A stretch of DNA of 34,354 nt from Hydromonas sp. (GCA_017495165.1 JAFEII010000021.1:1-34354); one strand, 5' to 3'. Shown: positions 8,606 to 19,726, numbered from the stretch's first letter. Program-made: numbers and translations. The notes: generated by a model from the letters alone, not told the origin.

Positions 8606-9753
8606 GCGCGCAACACGGTTTGCACCGCCTGCGCGCACAACGCAGGCGTATCGGCGATTAAGCTGCGGTGCATGTCACTCAAACGCTCAACCACGGACGC
8701 ATCCGCCGCATAGCGGTTCATCTCAGCCAACAGCGCATTGGCCAAACCGCTTGGCGTGGCCGCTTCTTGCAGCAACTCAGGCACAAAAGATTCGTTAAGC
8801 AAAATATTCGCCAATCCAAGCCACGGCAACAGCGCCACGCGGTGATAAATCCATGCAGATACAGGCGAGGTTTGATACGAAATCACCATGGGTTTTTTGT
8901 ACAGCGCCACTTCCAAACTGGCCGTACCGCTGGCGCACAACACACCATCCGCCGCCTCCATCGCGCTGCGCGCCTGTCCATCCAAAATTCGCAGATTGAT
9001 ATGGGGTGCGTATTTGTCACGCATTTGGTTGATTTTGCCACGCAGCGCGTCATGCGCCACTGGCAATATAAATTGCACATCCCCCAATTGCTGCGCCAAT
9101 AAAACCGCCGCTTGGAAAAAAACGGGTGCATTGTAATCAATTTCAGAACCGCGCGAACCGGGCAACAACGCAATCGTGGTTTTACGCGCACCAAGCTGCA
9201 AAGCAAGCCGCGCCGCATCTGGATCGGCACGCATGGGAATATGCCCTGCAAACGGATGCCCCACATAGGTCGCCGCAATGCCTGCGTTGTCATAAATCGC
9301 TTGTTCAAACGGAAAAATCAACAACACATGATCGGCCGCACGGCGGATTTTCTCAATCCGCTTGGGGCGCCAACCCCAAATCGATGGGCTCACATAATGC
9401 ATGGTTTTAAGCCCCGCCTCACGCAAACGCCGCTCAACGCTGAGATTAAAATCAGGCGCATCAATCCCCACAAACACATCAGGGCGCTGCGCACCCGTTA
9501 AGCGCCCAATCAACTCAGAACGCATTTTGATGATGCGCGGCAAATGACGAATCGGCTCAAAAATACCACGCACCGCCAACGATTGCGACGGCCACCACGC
9601 CTGCGCACCTTGCGCCACCATCGCGTCGCCCGCAACCCCAAACGCATTGACCTGCGCAAAAGCGGCGCGAGTGCCTTTGAGCAACTCCGCCGCCAATTGA
9701 TCCCCAGACGATTCGCCCGCGACCAAGCCAATATTTAAATGCCTATCCCACAT
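8602..9753 (-). CDS. lpxB: Lipid-A-disaccharide synthase
   Basis: Family 19 glycosyltransferase that condenses UDP-2,3-diacylglucosamine with lipid X to form the lipid A disaccharide at the inner face of the cytoplasmic membrane. It has 383 residues, the usual length. Recognisable blocks are the N-terminal [38 protein letters not shown] and [12 protein letters not shown]. The ATG at 9753 overlaps the lpxA stop (TGATG); an upstream TTG at 9756 adds only one residue. Coupled on both sides to lpxA and rnhB. Confidence 0.97.
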   Translation of the reverse strand: MWDRHLNIGLVAGESSGDQLAAELLKGTRAAFAQVNAFGVAGDAMVAQGAQAWWPSQSLAVRGIFEPIRHLPRIIKMRSELIGRLTGAQRPDVFVGIDAPDFNLSVERRLREAGLKTMHYVSPSIWGWRPKRIEKIRRAADHVLLIFPFEQAIYDNAGIAATYVGHPFAGHIPMRADPDAARLALQLGARKTTIALLPGSRGSEIDYNAPVFFQAAVLLAQQLGDVQFILPVAHDALRGKINQMRDKYAPHINLRILDGQARSAMEAADGVLCASGTASLEVALYKKPMVISYQTSPVSAWIYHRVALLPWLGLANILLNESFVPELLQEAATPSGLANALLAEMNRYAADASVVERLSDMHRSLIADTPALCAQAVQTVLRA

Positions 9754-10544
9754 CAACGGGTAATTCCTCGCTCAGATGTCGTGATAAAGGCGCTCATCAA
9801 ATGCAAATACGCCGCGCTGTCCGCATCAAGCGCAGCCGCTTCGTTAATTTTGGCAGCAGCCGCCTCAATGCTCAAATCTTGCCGATAAATCGCTTTATAA
9901 GCACGTTTAATCGCCATAATTTGTTCCGTCGTAAAGCCGCGCCGTTTCAAACCCTCGCTGTTAATTCCAAAGGTTTTGCACGGATTGCCCGACGCCATCA
10001 CAAACGGTGGAATGTCTTGATGCAAAATTGCACCGCCACCAACCATCGCGTGCGCGCCAATTTTAACAAATTGATGCGTGCCAGACATGCCGCCCACAAT
10101 CGCATAATCCATCACATGGACGTGACCCGCCAATTGAACGTTACTCGCCAAAATGGTGTGGTTGTGAATCTGGCAATCGTGCGCCAAATGCACATAGCCC
10201 ATAATCCAATTGTCATTACCGACCCGCGTCACACCGCCGTCTTGGCTCGTACCACGGTGAAAACTACAAAATTCACGAATCGAGTTTCGATCACCAATCA
10301 CCAAAGACGTCGGCTCGCCAGCGTATTTTTTGTCTTGCGGCGCTGCGCCCAAAACCAGATGATGGCCAATTTGATTGTCCATCCCAATTGTCGTGCGCCC
10401 TTCAATCAAGGTGTGCGAGCCAATTTGCGTGCGATCGCCAATCACAACATCAGGACCAATCACGCTATACGCGCCAATCACCACATCAAGCCCAATTTGC
10501 GCACGCGCATCAACCAGCGCGGTTGGATGTATTTGTACTGCCAT
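9753..10544 (-). CDS. lpxA: UDP-N-acetylglucosamine O-acyltransferase
   Basis: First committed step of lipid A synthesis: transfers a 3-hydroxyacyl chain from acyl carrier protein to UDP-GlcNAc. It has 263 residues. The N-terminal two thirds is a left-handed beta-helix of hexapeptide repeats (IGLDVV, IGAYSV, IGPDVV). The catalytic His is His122 in LAHDC, equivalent to E. coli His125, with His119 equivalent to His122. Gly170 aligns with the E. coli chain-length position Gly173, which would favour a long acyl chain; this is an inference from memory of the alignment. ATG is two bases after the fabZ stop. Confidence 0.97.
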   Translation of the reverse strand: MAVQIHPTALVDARAQIGLDVVIGAYSVIGPDVVIGDRTQIGSHTLIEGRTTIGMDNQIGHHLVLGAAPQDKKYAGEPTSLVIGDRNSIREFCSFHRGTSQDGGVTRVGNDNWIMGYVHLAHDCQIHNHTILASNVQLAGHVHVMDYAIVGGMSGTHQFVKIGAHAMVGGGAILHQDIPPFVMASGNPCKTFGINSEGLKRRGFTTEQIMAIKRAYKAIYRQDLSIEAAAAKINEAAALDADSAAYLHLMSAFITTSERGITR

Positions 10545-10546
10545 TT

Positions 10547-11005
10547 TTATTCGCCTTTACGATACGCACACATCAAATGCGCTTGAGCCGCAACCTCGCC
10601 ATCCACAGTCGCCTTCACATCAAACTTGGCAAACCCGCGAATCACGCGATTAAGCTTCACTTCTAAAATCAATTGATCACCGGGTACAACAGGGCGCTTA
10701 AACCGAACATCTTCCATGCCCACAAAATAAAACATCGCTTCAGGATCACGCTCTTGCACCCAAAGCAGCGCGCAGGCCTGCGCCAACGATTCCATAATCA
10801 ACACACCAGGCATCACAGGGCTGTGCGGAAAATGTCCCGTAAAAAACTGCTCATTCATCGACACGTTTTTAACCGCAATCAAATAGTCATCGTATTTCCA
10901 CTCCACAACCCGATCCACCAACAAAAACGGGTAACGGTGCGGAATGCGACGCATGATTTCATTCACATCATAGCCTGCTTGCAACTCTGTATTTTTCTCA
11001 CTCAT
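10547..11005 (-). CDS. fabZ: 3-hydroxyacyl-[ACP] dehydratase FabZ
   Basis: Dehydrates 3-hydroxyacyl-ACP in fatty acid elongation and so competes with LpxA and LpxD for their donor. It is a 152-residue hot-dog fold protein. HRYPFLLVDRV and GHFPHSPVMPG are diagnostic; His58 and Glu72 are the catalytic pair. The start is ATG 11005, with AAGGAG six bases upstream. An upstream in-frame TTG at 11029 would overlap lpxD and lacks a ribosome site. The lpxD stop is 16 bases away. Confidence 0.97.
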   Translation of the reverse strand: MSEKNTELQAGYDVNEIMRRIPHRYPFLLVDRVVEWKYDDYLIAVKNVSMNEQFFTGHFPHSPVMPGVLIMESLAQACALLWVQERDPEAMFYFVGMEDVRFKRPVVPGDQLILEVKLNRVIRGFAKFDVKATVDGEVAAQAHLMCAYRKGE

Positions 11006-11021
11006 TCCAGCTCCTTGGTTA

Positions 11022-12137
11022 TTATTCAATTTTTGTTACATCATTTGCGCTACCAGCTTTTTCCAAACCCCTCAATCGCTTGCGTAAGTCCGATAAATGC
11101 CGAATCAGCGATGCATTTCTCTCCCAATCACGATGCAGCATGAGTGGCAGAATCCCCGTATATTGCCCAGCCTGCTCAATCGAACTTGGCACAGCGGTGG
11201 CACCAGACACAACCGTATTGGCAACAATATTTAAATGGCCACCAATCATCGCAGCCCCGCCAATCATGCAATTCTCGCCAATCGTCGTACTCCCAGCAAT
11301 CCCAACGCACGACGCAATCGCCGTATGCTTGCCAATCTCACAATTGTGCGCAATTTGAATTTGATTGTCTAATTTGACCCCATCATGAATCACGGTGTCA
11401 TTTAAAGCACCGCGATCAATCGTCGTGTTCGCACCGATTTCCACATCATTGCCGATTAACACCCGCCCGACTTGCGCAATTTTCAACCAACCCGCTTTTG
11501 TCGGCGCAAAACCAAAACCGTCCGCCCCAATCACAGCACCCGCATGCACAATACAACGCGCCCCAATCTCGCAGCCTTCATAAACCGTCACATTTGGATG
11601 CAACACGCAGCCATCTTGCACCACCACATCGTCACCCAACACAACGCCCGCCTTAAGATGCACGCCAGCCCCCACAACAACGCGTTCGCCAACCACCACC
11701 CGCGCATCAATTTGCGCCGTCGCATCAACCCGCGCCGTTGGCGCCACCACCGCTGTTGCATGAACGCCCGCCTGAACCGCTGTATTAAAATACAAACGCC
11801 GCGCAATATGCGCATACAACAAATAAGGCGCAGGCGTACACACGTAAATGGTCAGTTCATTCACCGCATGCTGAGCCACCAAATCATCATAATCGGCTTG
11901 CGTCAACGCAATCACGCTCGCTTGACTGTCAAGCAGCTGCCCGCGCAATTTTTGATTGCTCAAAAAAGAAAAAGCGCCTTGCTGCGCCACGTCCAACGGC
12001 GCCACATGCGTAATGCGCGCAGCCGTCAAATCAGGCGCATCCATCACGCCATACGGCGCAGCAAAATCCAAAAACAAATCAGCCAGTGAGTGCGGCAACG
12101 CAAACACTGGCTTAAAAGAGGGTGCAATCACTGCCAT
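11022..12137 (-). CDS. lpxD: UDP-3-O-acylglucosamine N-acyltransferase
   Basis: Adds the N-linked 3-hydroxyacyl chain in lipid A synthesis, third step of the pathway. It has 371 residues: an N-terminal uridine-binding domain (about 15-115, including [10 protein letters not shown]), a long left-handed beta-helix of hexapeptides (about 120-320) and a C-terminal helix. The catalytic His is His264 in IAHNCEIG. The invariant GADGFGFAP lies at 204-212. ATG 12137 has an AGGTG ribosome site. Unlike the tight neighbours, it is preceded by a 178-base gap after skp. Confidence 0.96.
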   Translation of the reverse strand: MAVIAPSFKPVFALPHSLADLFLDFAAPYGVMDAPDLTAARITHVAPLDVAQQGAFSFLSNQKLRGQLLDSQASVIALTQADYDDLVAQHAVNELTIYVCTPAPYLLYAHIARRLYFNTAVQAGVHATAVVAPTARVDATAQIDARVVVGERVVVGAGVHLKAGVVLGDDVVVQDGCVLHPNVTVYEGCEIGARCIVHAGAVIGADGFGFAPTKAGWLKIAQVGRVLIGNDVEIGANTTIDRGALNDTVIHDGVKLDNQIQIAHNCEIGKHTAIASCVGIAGSTTIGENCMIGGAAMIGGHLNIVANTVVSGATAVPSSIEQAGQYTGILPLMLHRDWERNASLIRHLSDLRKRLRGLEKAGSANDVTKIE

Positions 12138-12315
12138 GTTTCACCTTTTATTAAAAACGTACCACTTAATTGCGGGCGTTCGAGACGGGGACGGGGAACA
12201 ACGATTAAATATACAAGGCTGGCTCATACCAGCAACCCAGCATCATTGTGCGCCACGCAACAGCAAAACATCAGCGACGCCGCCATATAACGCCATTCCA
12301 AGCACAAACCTTAAA

Positions 12316-12807
12316 TCAACGCATCTTTTCCAAAACCCGCACCGTCAAGTCATACGCTGGCTTAATATAAACCGCCTCTTGAACCACAAAATCAAAACCC
12401 TCTTGCTCGGCCAGCACTTTAATCGTCGCATCAGCCTTGGCCAGCAATGATTTGAGCATTTGGCTTTGCGCCTGTGCAAGCTCTTCCTCAAACTCAGAGC
12501 GCTCAACGTTAAACGCCTCCATCGAATTGGTCAAATCCGCCTCACGCTCTTTTCTCTGCGCCTCGCTTAATTTTGGGGATTCTTTTTCATACCCTTGCTG
12601 ATTGGCACGGATTGACGCGGCCTTTTGATCCAACGCTTTTTCACGCGCTTTAAACCTGACTTCCAAATCCGCACGCGCTTTTTTAGCAGGCACGGAATCC
12701 ACCAAAATCCGTTCCAAACTCACATAGCCCATTTTAAATTCTTGCGCCACAGCCAAGCCGCTTGCACTGGATAAGCCCAAGGCCAAGGCAAACAATATTT
12801 TTCTCAT
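12316..12807 (-). CDS. skp: OmpH/Skp-family periplasmic chaperone
   Basis: A 163-residue periplasmic chaperone that holds unfolded outer-membrane proteins on their way to BamA. Residues 1-21 are a signal peptide ending AVA before QEF. Mature residues 25-35 (KMGYVSLERIL) are the family start, and residues 40-130 are charged, coiled-coil-forming helices (the tentacles). The C-terminus (YDLTVRVLEKMR) closes the trimer body. ATG 12807 has an AAAGGGTG ribosome site. It lies 29 bases after bamA, the standard order. Confidence 0.94.
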   Translation of the reverse strand: MRKILFALALGLSSASGLAVAQEFKMGYVSLERILVDSVPAKKARADLEVRFKAREKALDQKAASIRANQQGYEKESPKLSEAQRKEREADLTNSMEAFNVERSEFEEELAQAQSQMLKSLLAKADATIKVLAEQEGFDFVVQEAVYIKPAYDLTVRVLEKMR

Positions 12808-12836
12808 TCAACACCCTTTAAACGCCTCAACGACAA

Positions 12837-15290
12837 TTAAAACGCTGTACCAATTTGGAATTGGAAACGTTGGATTTTTTCACGATCTTTAGTGCCAATC
12901 GGACGTGCATAGCTAAATTTTAAAGGCCCAATCGGCGAATTCCAAGTCAAACCCAAACCATAAGAATAACGTAAACCGCTACAACCTGAAAAACTGATTT
13001 TGCTAAAATCGCACGTATTGTCTGGTGTGTTCTGTGCGTTATACACTGGCGCACTATCAGACCACAAGCCCCCTGCATCGCCAAACACAAACATCCGCAC
13101 ATCACGATTTTTCGTTAACCCAGGGAACGGGAATTGAATTTCCGCATTTGCAACAAATCGCTTAGATCCACCCAAATAACTCACTTCATTTTTTGTATTA
13201 AGTGATGTGGGCCCCAGACTGCTCGACTCATAACCACGCACCGATCCAATGCCACCTGCATATAAGTTCTTAAAAAATGGATAATCTTGGCCATTTAAGC
13301 CCGTACCATAATCAATCTGCGAGTTTAAAGCCAACGTCACGTATTTAGACAACGGCGTAAATTGTTGTATTTGATACGTTCCGCGAACATAACGTGCTGT
13401 CCCCAAAAGCGAGGCGGCAATTAACGCACGCTGGTACAAGCCTTTGGTTGGCAAATAGGTTGAGTTGCGCGTATCGTAACTCCAACCCACACTGGTTTCA
13501 ACTGTTTTAATTCGATTTGTGCCGAACTGCGCCATATATTGAGTGTATGAACTGGGTGAATCTCCAGTCAACTCAATCTCATTAATTTCAGGATTAATCC
13601 CAAAGAACAATTTATGACGCTCTGAAATCGGCACACCAAAGGTCGCATTCACCCCCGTTGTGGTGTATTTTGTTTCAGAAATATCCAGTTTCGACGCATC
13701 ATAAGTGCGGTAATAGGCAGACAAATCACTGCTCACACCCGACTTGGTGAAATACGGATTCGAGGTATTCAGTGAGAAATTACGTGTGGACTTGCTGGTA
13801 TCAATTGCAACACCGAGCGATTGACCAGAACCCAAGAAGTTGCGCTCATTAATCGAACCAGACAAGCTCACTTTGTCTGACGAGCTATAACCAAGGCCAA
13901 GCTTTAAATCACCCGTTGGGGTCTCTTTTACCCTGTAATTCACATCAACTTGATTGTTCACGCCAGCAACCGGAATGGTTTCAGCCACCACTTCAGAGAA
14001 GTAGCCCAAGCGATCAATGCGGTCGCGGGTCAGCTGAATATTGGCACCGCTGTACAACGCACTTTCCATTTGACGCGCTTCGCGTCGAATCACGTCATCT
14101 TTGGTACGGCTGTTGCCATTGATTTCGATATGTCGCACATACATGCGCTCAAGCGGGTCGACCGAAAAGACCACGTCAGCCAGATGTTCTTGCTTGTTCA
14201 GCTTTGGCACAACCGAAACCCTTGCCATCGCGTAACCATCATCACCAAAGCGCGCAGACATTTCTTGCGCAATTTTAGTCATCGCTTCGCGAGAATACTC
14301 CGAGCCAATTTTGTAGCGCATGAGCTTTTCTAAGTCAGCGCGTGGCGTGTCTTTGGTCGCCCCTTCAAGCGCAAGCGACTTGACTTTATACCGTTCACCT
14401 TCGTTAAACGCCAAATGGAGTTCAATACCCTTCCCATCGGCCGTGCTTGGCGTATCCACATTGACTATTTCAAAATCAAGATAACCCTTATCAAGATAGT
14501 AGTTGCGAATCAGTTCCAAATCATTTTTTAGGCGCTCTGGCGCAAAACGACTGTCTTTTGAGTACCAAGAAAAAATACCATTGGTGTTGAGCTCCATAAT
14601 TGAGCGAATTTTGCGATCAGAAACCTTTGTGTTGCCGTCGATCACAATTTTTTTAACTTTTAAATACTCGCCTTCATCTACATTGACTGTCACAGAAACC
14701 TGTTTACGGTCTTGCTGCTTCACATCTGACGTGATTTTTGCGCCCACCAAACCCGCTTCGTCATACATGGCTTTCAGCTCTTCTTTGACTTTTTCCAGCA
14801 AGTCTGGATCAAAGGGGTAACCTTGCGCAAAACCGTGCTCTTTCAAACCCGACGACACTTGCTTTTTGTCAAAGTTCTTCATGCCTTTAATCGTCAAATC
14901 AGCAATGACCGAACGCTCTGCCAACTCGACATTCAAAACTGTGCCATTGAGTGACACATTGGCTTTTTCATACAGGCCTGAAGCCAACAAGGTTTTTGCA
15001 ACGTCTTGAGTTTGGGCTTGGGTAAACGAATCACCAATTTTAACTGGCAAGCCATTAAACACGCTGGCTGGATCAGAACGCTGCAAGCCTTGCACCACAA
15101 TATCACTCAAAACCACTGACGATGGCGCAACGGTTGGCGCTGCGACTACGGGTTTTGGGGCGACTTGAGAACGAGGGGTTTTGGCCGTTTTTGCATGCGC
15201 AGGCACGCTAAAGGCCAAGCCAAAAATACTCAAAGCAATAAGAGCATGACGCGGCGAACTGGCGTTCGCTTTCAATGGACGAACCGACAT
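12837..15290 (-). CDS. bamA: Outer-membrane protein assembly factor BamA
   Basis: Central Omp85 protein of the BAM complex, inserting beta-barrel proteins into the outer membrane. It has 817 residues. A signal peptide ends near PAHA (about 33); an Ala/Pro/Val-rich linker follows, then five POTRA domains (about 60-470) and a 16-strand barrel. The lid-lock motif VRGY is at 684-687, and the last residue is Phe (QIGTAF), the usual outer-membrane sorting signal. ATG 15290 has a TAGGA site. The linker between signal peptide and POTRA1 (roughly 34-58) is longer than in E. coli. Confidence 0.97.
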   Translation of the reverse strand: MSVRPLKANASSPRHALIALSIFGLAFSVPAHAKTAKTPRSQVAPKPVVAAPTVAPSSVVLSDIVVQGLQRSDPASVFNGLPVKIGDSFTQAQTQDVAKTLLASGLYEKANVSLNGTVLNVELAERSVIADLTIKGMKNFDKKQVSSGLKEHGFAQGYPFDPDLLEKVKEELKAMYDEAGLVGAKITSDVKQQDRKQVSVTVNVDEGEYLKVKKIVIDGNTKVSDRKIRSIMELNTNGIFSWYSKDSRFAPERLKNDLELIRNYYLDKGYLDFEIVNVDTPSTADGKGIELHLAFNEGERYKVKSLALEGATKDTPRADLEKLMRYKIGSEYSREAMTKIAQEMSARFGDDGYAMARVSVVPKLNKQEHLADVVFSVDPLERMYVRHIEINGNSRTKDDVIRREARQMESALYSGANIQLTRDRIDRLGYFSEVVAETIPVAGVNNQVDVNYRVKETPTGDLKLGLGYSSSDKVSLSGSINERNFLGSGQSLGVAIDTSKSTRNFSLNTSNPYFTKSGVSSDLSAYYRTYDASKLDISETKYTTTGVNATFGVPISERHKLFFGINPEINEIELTGDSPSSYTQYMAQFGTNRIKTVETSVGWSYDTRNSTYLPTKGLYQRALIAASLLGTARYVRGTYQIQQFTPLSKYVTLALNSQIDYGTGLNGQDYPFFKNLYAGGIGSVRGYESSSLGPTSLNTKNEVSYLGGSKRFVANAEIQFPFPGLTKNRDVRMFVFGDAGGLWSDSAPVYNAQNTPDNTCDFSKISFSGCSGLRYSYGLGLTWNSPIGPLKFSYARPIGTKDREKIQRFQFQIGTAF

Positions 15291-15429
15291 GTTTTTCCTA
15301 ACTTGTTTAATAAAACAAAATGAAACGTTTAAATAAATCTACTGAATGAGCAGACAAATAAACAAATGAATCCGAGCATTTTACAGGACAAAACGCCATC
15401 TAAGGCGCAAAACACAATTTTTTAGCATT

Positions 15430-16794
15430 CTAACTGAACAAATCCAATGCGTCATTATAAAAAGCAAGCGTCATAAAGGCCAGCAACATCAGCAAACCAA
15501 CCTTTTGCGCCACCAACAATACTTTTTCCGAAACAGGCTTGCGGCGCACGGCTTCGATTAAATACGTAAAGAAATGCCCGCCATCCAACACAGGAATCGG
15601 CAATAAATTTAACACACCCAAGCCTATCGATACAAAAGCAATCCGCGCCATAAATTCGCGGAAACCATGCTGAACGCTCTCGCCCACAATTTTGGCGGTT
15701 TTAATTGGGCCGCCGATGTTTTTTAGACTCATTTGCCCTGTGGCAATTTTGTACAAACCTTTAAGGTTATAACGCGCCAAGCGCCACATGTGCTCAAACC
15801 CCTTGCCCACCGAGGCAAATACACCGCGCTCTTTCACCACAACATCCGCCATACTCAGCGCCACCCCAGCCCGCCCAATCACCCGCTCAACCGATTGGCC
15901 GTTTGCCATTTCGGCGTACGCGAACTTGGCTGGCGTGAGCATCACGCGCAGCGGGTGGCCGCCACGCATCACATCAAGCGCAACCGCTTGACCAATGTGC
16001 GTGGTTAATATGGCCGTCAACGCATCACGGCTGCTGATCGACTGGCCATTTGCCGCCACAATCACATCGTTTTTTTGTAAACCCGCATCACGCGCAGGCC
16101 CTGCAAGCACATCAGCAATACGCGGCGCAGCGGCCTGTACATAACTTAACCCCACTTCCGCATGGCCTTGGCCTTTTTCAATGTCCAGCGTTTGGGTATC
16201 AATCATATCCGAGCGCACCTCGCCAGAAGCGCTGCGCCAAGTCAATAAAATGGGGGCTTTGTCAAATACAGAATCCATAACGCCCGCATCAATCTCAGCC
16301 CAGCTCGCCACATTTTTGCCATTTAACGTCACAACCACATCACCTTTTTGCAACCCCAGCGGCGCGGCCAACGTGTTGGATGCAGGCGCATCAACAATCG
16401 GCGCAACGTGTTCATAGCGCCCATACGCCAAAGCCGCAAACACCAATGCGGCAAAGAGCAAATTCACCACGGGCCCTGCCAACACAATTGCCATGCGCTG
16501 CCACACATTGCACGCCGCAAAACTACCGCCCGCGCTTGCAGATTGAACCTCGCTGGTCGCAACGGCCGTTTCGCCGTGCATTTTGACATAGCCGCCCAAT
16601 GGAAGCGCGCACAAACAAAACTCCGTCCCCAAACGATTGTGCCAACGAATAATGGTTGGCCCAAAGCCAATCGAGAATTTGTCAATCGCCACACCGCAGC
16701 GCCGCGCCACGAAGTAATGCCCCCATTCGTGCAACGTGACCAACAGCAAAATCGCCACGATAAAACTCCAAGTATTCGTCCAAAGCATGTCCAT
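15430..16794 (-). CDS. rseP: Site-2 zinc metalloprotease RseP
   Basis: Intramembrane protease that cuts anti-sigma factor RseA in the envelope-stress response and clears signal peptides. It has 454 residues. HEWGH at 22-26 gives two zinc ligands and the catalytic Glu23; Asp404 in NLLPIPVLDGGH is the third ligand. Two PDZ-like regions lie between (about 115-290; GLQKGDVVVTLNG and GLQKNDVIVAANG). ATG 16794 is preceded by AGGCGG at five bases. It lies 8 bases after the dxr stop, so the genes are cotranscribed. A 139-base gap separates it from bamA. Confidence 0.96.
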   Translation of the reverse strand: MDMLWTNTWSFIVAILLLVTLHEWGHYFVARRCGVAIDKFSIGFGPTIIRWHNRLGTEFCLCALPLGGYVKMHGETAVATSEVQSASAGGSFAACNVWQRMAIVLAGPVVNLLFAALVFAALAYGRYEHVAPIVDAPASNTLAAPLGLQKGDVVVTLNGKNVASWAEIDAGVMDSVFDKAPILLTWRSASGEVRSDMIDTQTLDIEKGQGHAEVGLSYVQAAAPRIADVLAGPARDAGLQKNDVIVAANGQSISSRDALTAILTTHIGQAVALDVMRGGHPLRVMLTPAKFAYAEMANGQSVERVIGRAGVALSMADVVVKERGVFASVGKGFEHMWRLARYNLKGLYKIATGQMSLKNIGGPIKTAKIVGESVQHGFREFMARIAFVSIGLGVLNLLPIPVLDGGHFFTYLIEAVRRKPVSEKVLLVAQKVGLLMLLAFMTLAFYNDALDLFS

Positions 16795-16802
16795 TTAACC
16801 GC

Positions 16803-17972
16803 CTATTTCAGTGTATTTAAATAGCGCACAACCCAAGCACGGGTCTGCGCATCAACCGCCAGCACATCATCGAGCGTCGCAGGCGCGGCAAAGTTTAACG
16901 ACTTGAGCGCCGCCGCATTCACCCGAGCAATACTCAAAAAACCAATGTCACCCGCCAAAAACGCCGCCACCGCGCACTCATTGGCGGCATTGAGCACAAT
17001 CGGCGCAGCGCCGCCAGCGTCCAGCGCATCAAATGCCAAACGCAAACAAGGGAATTTATCAAAGTCTGGCGCATAAAATTCCAGCGCACTGATTTGCGCC
17101 AAATCAAGGGTCGCCACGCCCGAATTGATGCGCGCAGGATGCGCCAACGCGTGCGAAATCGGCACGCGCATATCGGCGTGCCCCAATTGCGCCAAACTCG
17201 AGCCATCGATGTAATTCACCAACGAGTGAATAATCGATTGCGGGTGAATCAACACGTTAATTTGTGCGGCGCTCACACCAAACAGCCAATGCGCCTCAAT
17301 CACCTCAAGGCCTTTGTTCATCATGGTGGCCGAATCAACCGAAATCTTGCGCCCCATGCGCCAGCGCGGATGCGCGCAGGCTTGGTCGGGCGTGATTGCG
17401 TTTAAATCTGATAAAGGCGTATGCAAAAATGGCCCGCCAGACGCAGTCAACGTCAAGCTGGCCACCCCGCGCGTGCCGCCATCGGCTGGCAGGCATTGAA
17501 ACAGCGCATTGTGTTCGCTGTCAATCGGCAACAACGTCGCGCCTGATTCGCGCACCGCCGCCATCATCAAGCCGCCTGCCATCACCAAAGACTCTTTATT
17601 CGCCAACAACAACCGCTTGCCCGAACGCGCCGCCGCCATCGATGATGCCAGCCCCGCAGCCCCCACAATTGCCGCCATCACCGTACTCACTTCAGGCGCA
17701 CTCGCCACATCACACAAGGCTTGCGCCCCGCACAAAACCTCAGTTTTACAATCATTCTCAATCAGCAACTCGCGCAACGTCTGCGCAGCCGCTTCATCCA
17801 AAACCACCGCAAACTTTGGCGCAAACTGCACGCATTGTGCGGCCAGCAGCGTCAACTGCGACGCGCCCGTCAACGCAAACACGCCAAATTTATCAGGATG
17901 ACGCGCCACCACATCCAGCGTGCTTGTGCCAATTGAACCCGTAGCGCCCAGTACTGTTAATTTTTGCATCAT
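16803..17972 (-). CDS. dxr: 1-deoxy-D-xylulose-5-phosphate reductoisomerase
   Basis: Second enzyme of the MEP isoprenoid pathway: converts DXP to 2-C-methylerythritol 4-phosphate using NADPH. It has 389 residues. The Rossmann motif GATGSIG is at 9-15; [20 protein letters not shown], the [18 protein letters not shown] block and the HPQSIIHS loop form the active site. ATG 17972 overlaps the cdsA stop (TGATG). The product feeds UppS, encoded in the same operon. Confidence 0.97.
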   Translation of the reverse strand: MMQKLTVLGATGSIGTSTLDVVARHPDKFGVFALTGASQLTLLAAQCVQFAPKFAVVLDEAAAQTLRELLIENDCKTEVLCGAQALCDVASAPEVSTVMAAIVGAAGLASSMAAARSGKRLLLANKESLVMAGGLMMAAVRESGATLLPIDSEHNALFQCLPADGGTRGVASLTLTASGGPFLHTPLSDLNAITPDQACAHPRWRMGRKISVDSATMMNKGLEVIEAHWLFGVSAAQINVLIHPQSIIHSLVNYIDGSSLAQLGHADMRVPISHALAHPARINSGVATLDLAQISALEFYAPDFDKFPCLRLAFDALDAGGAAPIVLNAANECAVAAFLAGDIGFLSIARVNAAALKSLNFAAPATLDDVLAVDAQTRAWVVRYLNTLK

Positions 17973-18850
17973 CACAATCCAAAGGCCTCAGCCAACCCAA
18001 ACACCGCAATCAACATCACCTGCAACGGCAACGTCGACAAAATCGCATCAATCCGATCCAAAATCCCACCGTGTCCCGGCAACGACTGGCCACTGTCTTT
18101 CACGCCCGCGCAGCGCTTGAGCCAAGACTCAAACAAATCGCCCAACACACTAATGTAAGTCAGCAAAAACGCCAGCACCAACAAATGCGCCGCGCTCAAC
18201 GTTGCCGGTAAATAATGCAAGCCAAACGCCAGCACCATAAAATAAACCGTCACACCAACCCAAGCGCCCGCAGCCCCTTCAAGGGTTTTGCCTGGGCTAA
18301 TCATCGGCGCCAATTTACGCCGCCCAAACGCACGCCCCGTAAAGAATGCAGCGGAATCGGCCAACCAAATCACCAGCAACAAACCAAGCAAAACAGGCGC
18401 TTGCGCAGGCGATGGACGCAACCACATCAAGCAAAAACCAACCGTGAGCTGCAACAAACCGCCCACCAACGCCAAAACCCATTTGGTGCGCACATGCCAA
18501 CCAAAGTACAACCACAGCGGCGCCACAAACAGCCAAAACGCGCACGCCGCCAAAGCGGACAAAAGAGCCAGCGGATAAAAACTCAAAGGCGCCCCAGTAC
18601 TATAAACGCCCATCCCCTGCATAAACGCAGGCAACACAAACGCATACGCCGCACCAAACAACGCAGGCAGCGCGAACGCATAAACGGCTTTGCCGATTTT
18701 AGAAAAATTGGCCAAGCCCGCCCACTCGACGGCCGACCAAGCCAGCATGATGCTAATCGCCACAAACCAGACCTTAAAACTGGCAAAAAACACCAAACCG
18801 CCCACCACCACCAACATCATCAAAGCTGTTATGACGCGTGTTTTAACCAT
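17972..18850 (-). CDS. cdsA: Phosphatidate cytidylyltransferase
   Basis: Makes CDP-diacylglycerol from phosphatidic acid and CTP, the branch point to all phospholipids. It has 292 residues and about eight hydrophobic segments. The family signature is at the C-terminus: [20 protein letters not shown], then [14 protein letters not shown] place the start at ATG 18850, six bases after AAAAGGA; the ATG at 18856 sits directly on the ribosome site. Confidence 0.96.
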   Translation of the reverse strand: MVKTRVITALMMLVVVGGLVFFASFKVWFVAISIMLAWSAVEWAGLANFSKIGKAVYAFALPALFGAAYAFVLPAFMQGMGVYSTGAPLSFYPLALLSALAACAFWLFVAPLWLYFGWHVRTKWVLALVGGLLQLTVGFCLMWLRPSPAQAPVLLGLLLVIWLADSAAFFTGRAFGRRKLAPMISPGKTLEGAAGAWVGVTVYFMVLAFGLHYLPATLSAAHLLVLAFLLTYISVLGDLFESWLKRCAGVKDSGQSLPGHGGILDRIDAILSTLPLQVMLIAVFGLAEAFGL

Positions 18851-18887
18851 GACCATTCCTTTTATTCACCAACGCTCAACGCACATT

Positions 18888-18956
18888 CGTAGGGCGGCAT
18901 TCATGCCAACCAATACCATCCGAGCGGATTTACAAATGGCGGACAAATGCCCGCCC
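18888..18956. repeat. Extragenic palindromic element A (paired, diverged)
   Basis: The left half begins CGTAGGGCGGCATTCATGCC. The right half is GGCGG, ACAAATG, then CCCGCCC. Each half can form a small hairpin. It shares the GTAGGG boundary and the ATTCAT core with the element at 27350-27412 and the half-element at 20511-20534. It occupies most of the 111-base gap between uppS and cdsA, inside the operon. Confidence 0.6.
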
Positions 18957-18961
18957 ACACA

Positions 18962-19726
18962 TTATTTACCAACCAACTGCGCGCTCGTTCGGCCAAAACG
19001 CCGTTCGCGCTGCTGATACGATGCAATCGCCGCCATAAAAGCCGCTTTATCAAAATCAGGCCAATACGTTGGCGTAAAAAACAATTCCGTATACGCCAAC
19101 TGCCACAACAAAAAGTTTGACACCCGCGCCTCGCCGCCCGTGCGAATAAACAAATCAGGTTCAGGCAAATCCGCCAGCTGCAAAAACGGCTGTAAATCCG
19201 CCTCAAGCACAGGCGCATCCAGCGCAATTCCTGATGCAGCACGGTGCGCCAACAAACCATTCATCGCATTTAAAATATCCCAGCGCCCGCCATAATTGGC
19301 ACAAATCGTCAACGTCAAACGTTGCCCCGCAGCCGTGCCCGCATGACCTTGCGCCACCAAATCTTGAATCGTTTGATCAAACGCGCTCAACTCGCCAATC
19401 ACACGCAGCCGCACACCGTTATCGGCCAAATTTTTAATCTCACGGCGCAAACTGCGCATGAACAACTTCATCAAAAAAGACACTTCCGCAGGCGGACGAC
19501 GCCAATTTTCTGAGCTAAACGCAAACAACGTCAAATGCGACACGCCAAGTTCCACGCAGGCACGCACCGCATCGCGCACCGCCTGCACGCCTTTTTTGTG
19601 CCCCCACACACGCGGCAAACCACGCTCATTTGCCCAGCGCCCATTGCCGTCCATAATCACGGCAACGTGCTGCGGCACAGCCGACACGACGGGAATGGTT
19701 TGGGTGCTGCTTTCAAGTTGGGTCAT
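18962..19726 (-). CDS. uppS: Undecaprenyl diphosphate synthase
   Basis: Cis-prenyltransferase that builds the C55 carrier lipid for peptidoglycan and O-antigen. It has 254 residues. MDGNGRWA with catalytic Asp26, [16 protein letters not shown] and the C-terminal [19 protein letters not shown] with YTELFF are all diagnostic. ATG 19726 has an AAAGAGAA ribosome site. It follows a terminator-like hairpin in the frr-uppS gap and precedes cdsA. Confidence 0.97.
   Translation of the reverse strand: MTQLESSTQTIPVVSAVPQHVAVIMDGNGRWANERGLPRVWGHKKGVQAVRDAVRACVELGVSHLTLFAFSSENWRRPPAEVSFLMKLFMRSLRREIKNLADNGVRLRVIGELSAFDQTIQDLVAQGHAGTAAGQRLTLTICANYGGRWDILNAMNGLLAHRAASGIALDAPVLEADLQPFLQLADLPEPDLFIRTGGEARVSNFLLWQLAYTELFFTPTYWPDFDKAAFMAAIASYQQRERRFGRTSAQLVGK

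Noticed and set aside
9801-10586. 261-codon plus-strand open frame opposite lpxA
   Set aside because: Mirror of the hexapeptide-repeat codons of lpxA; no recognisable product.
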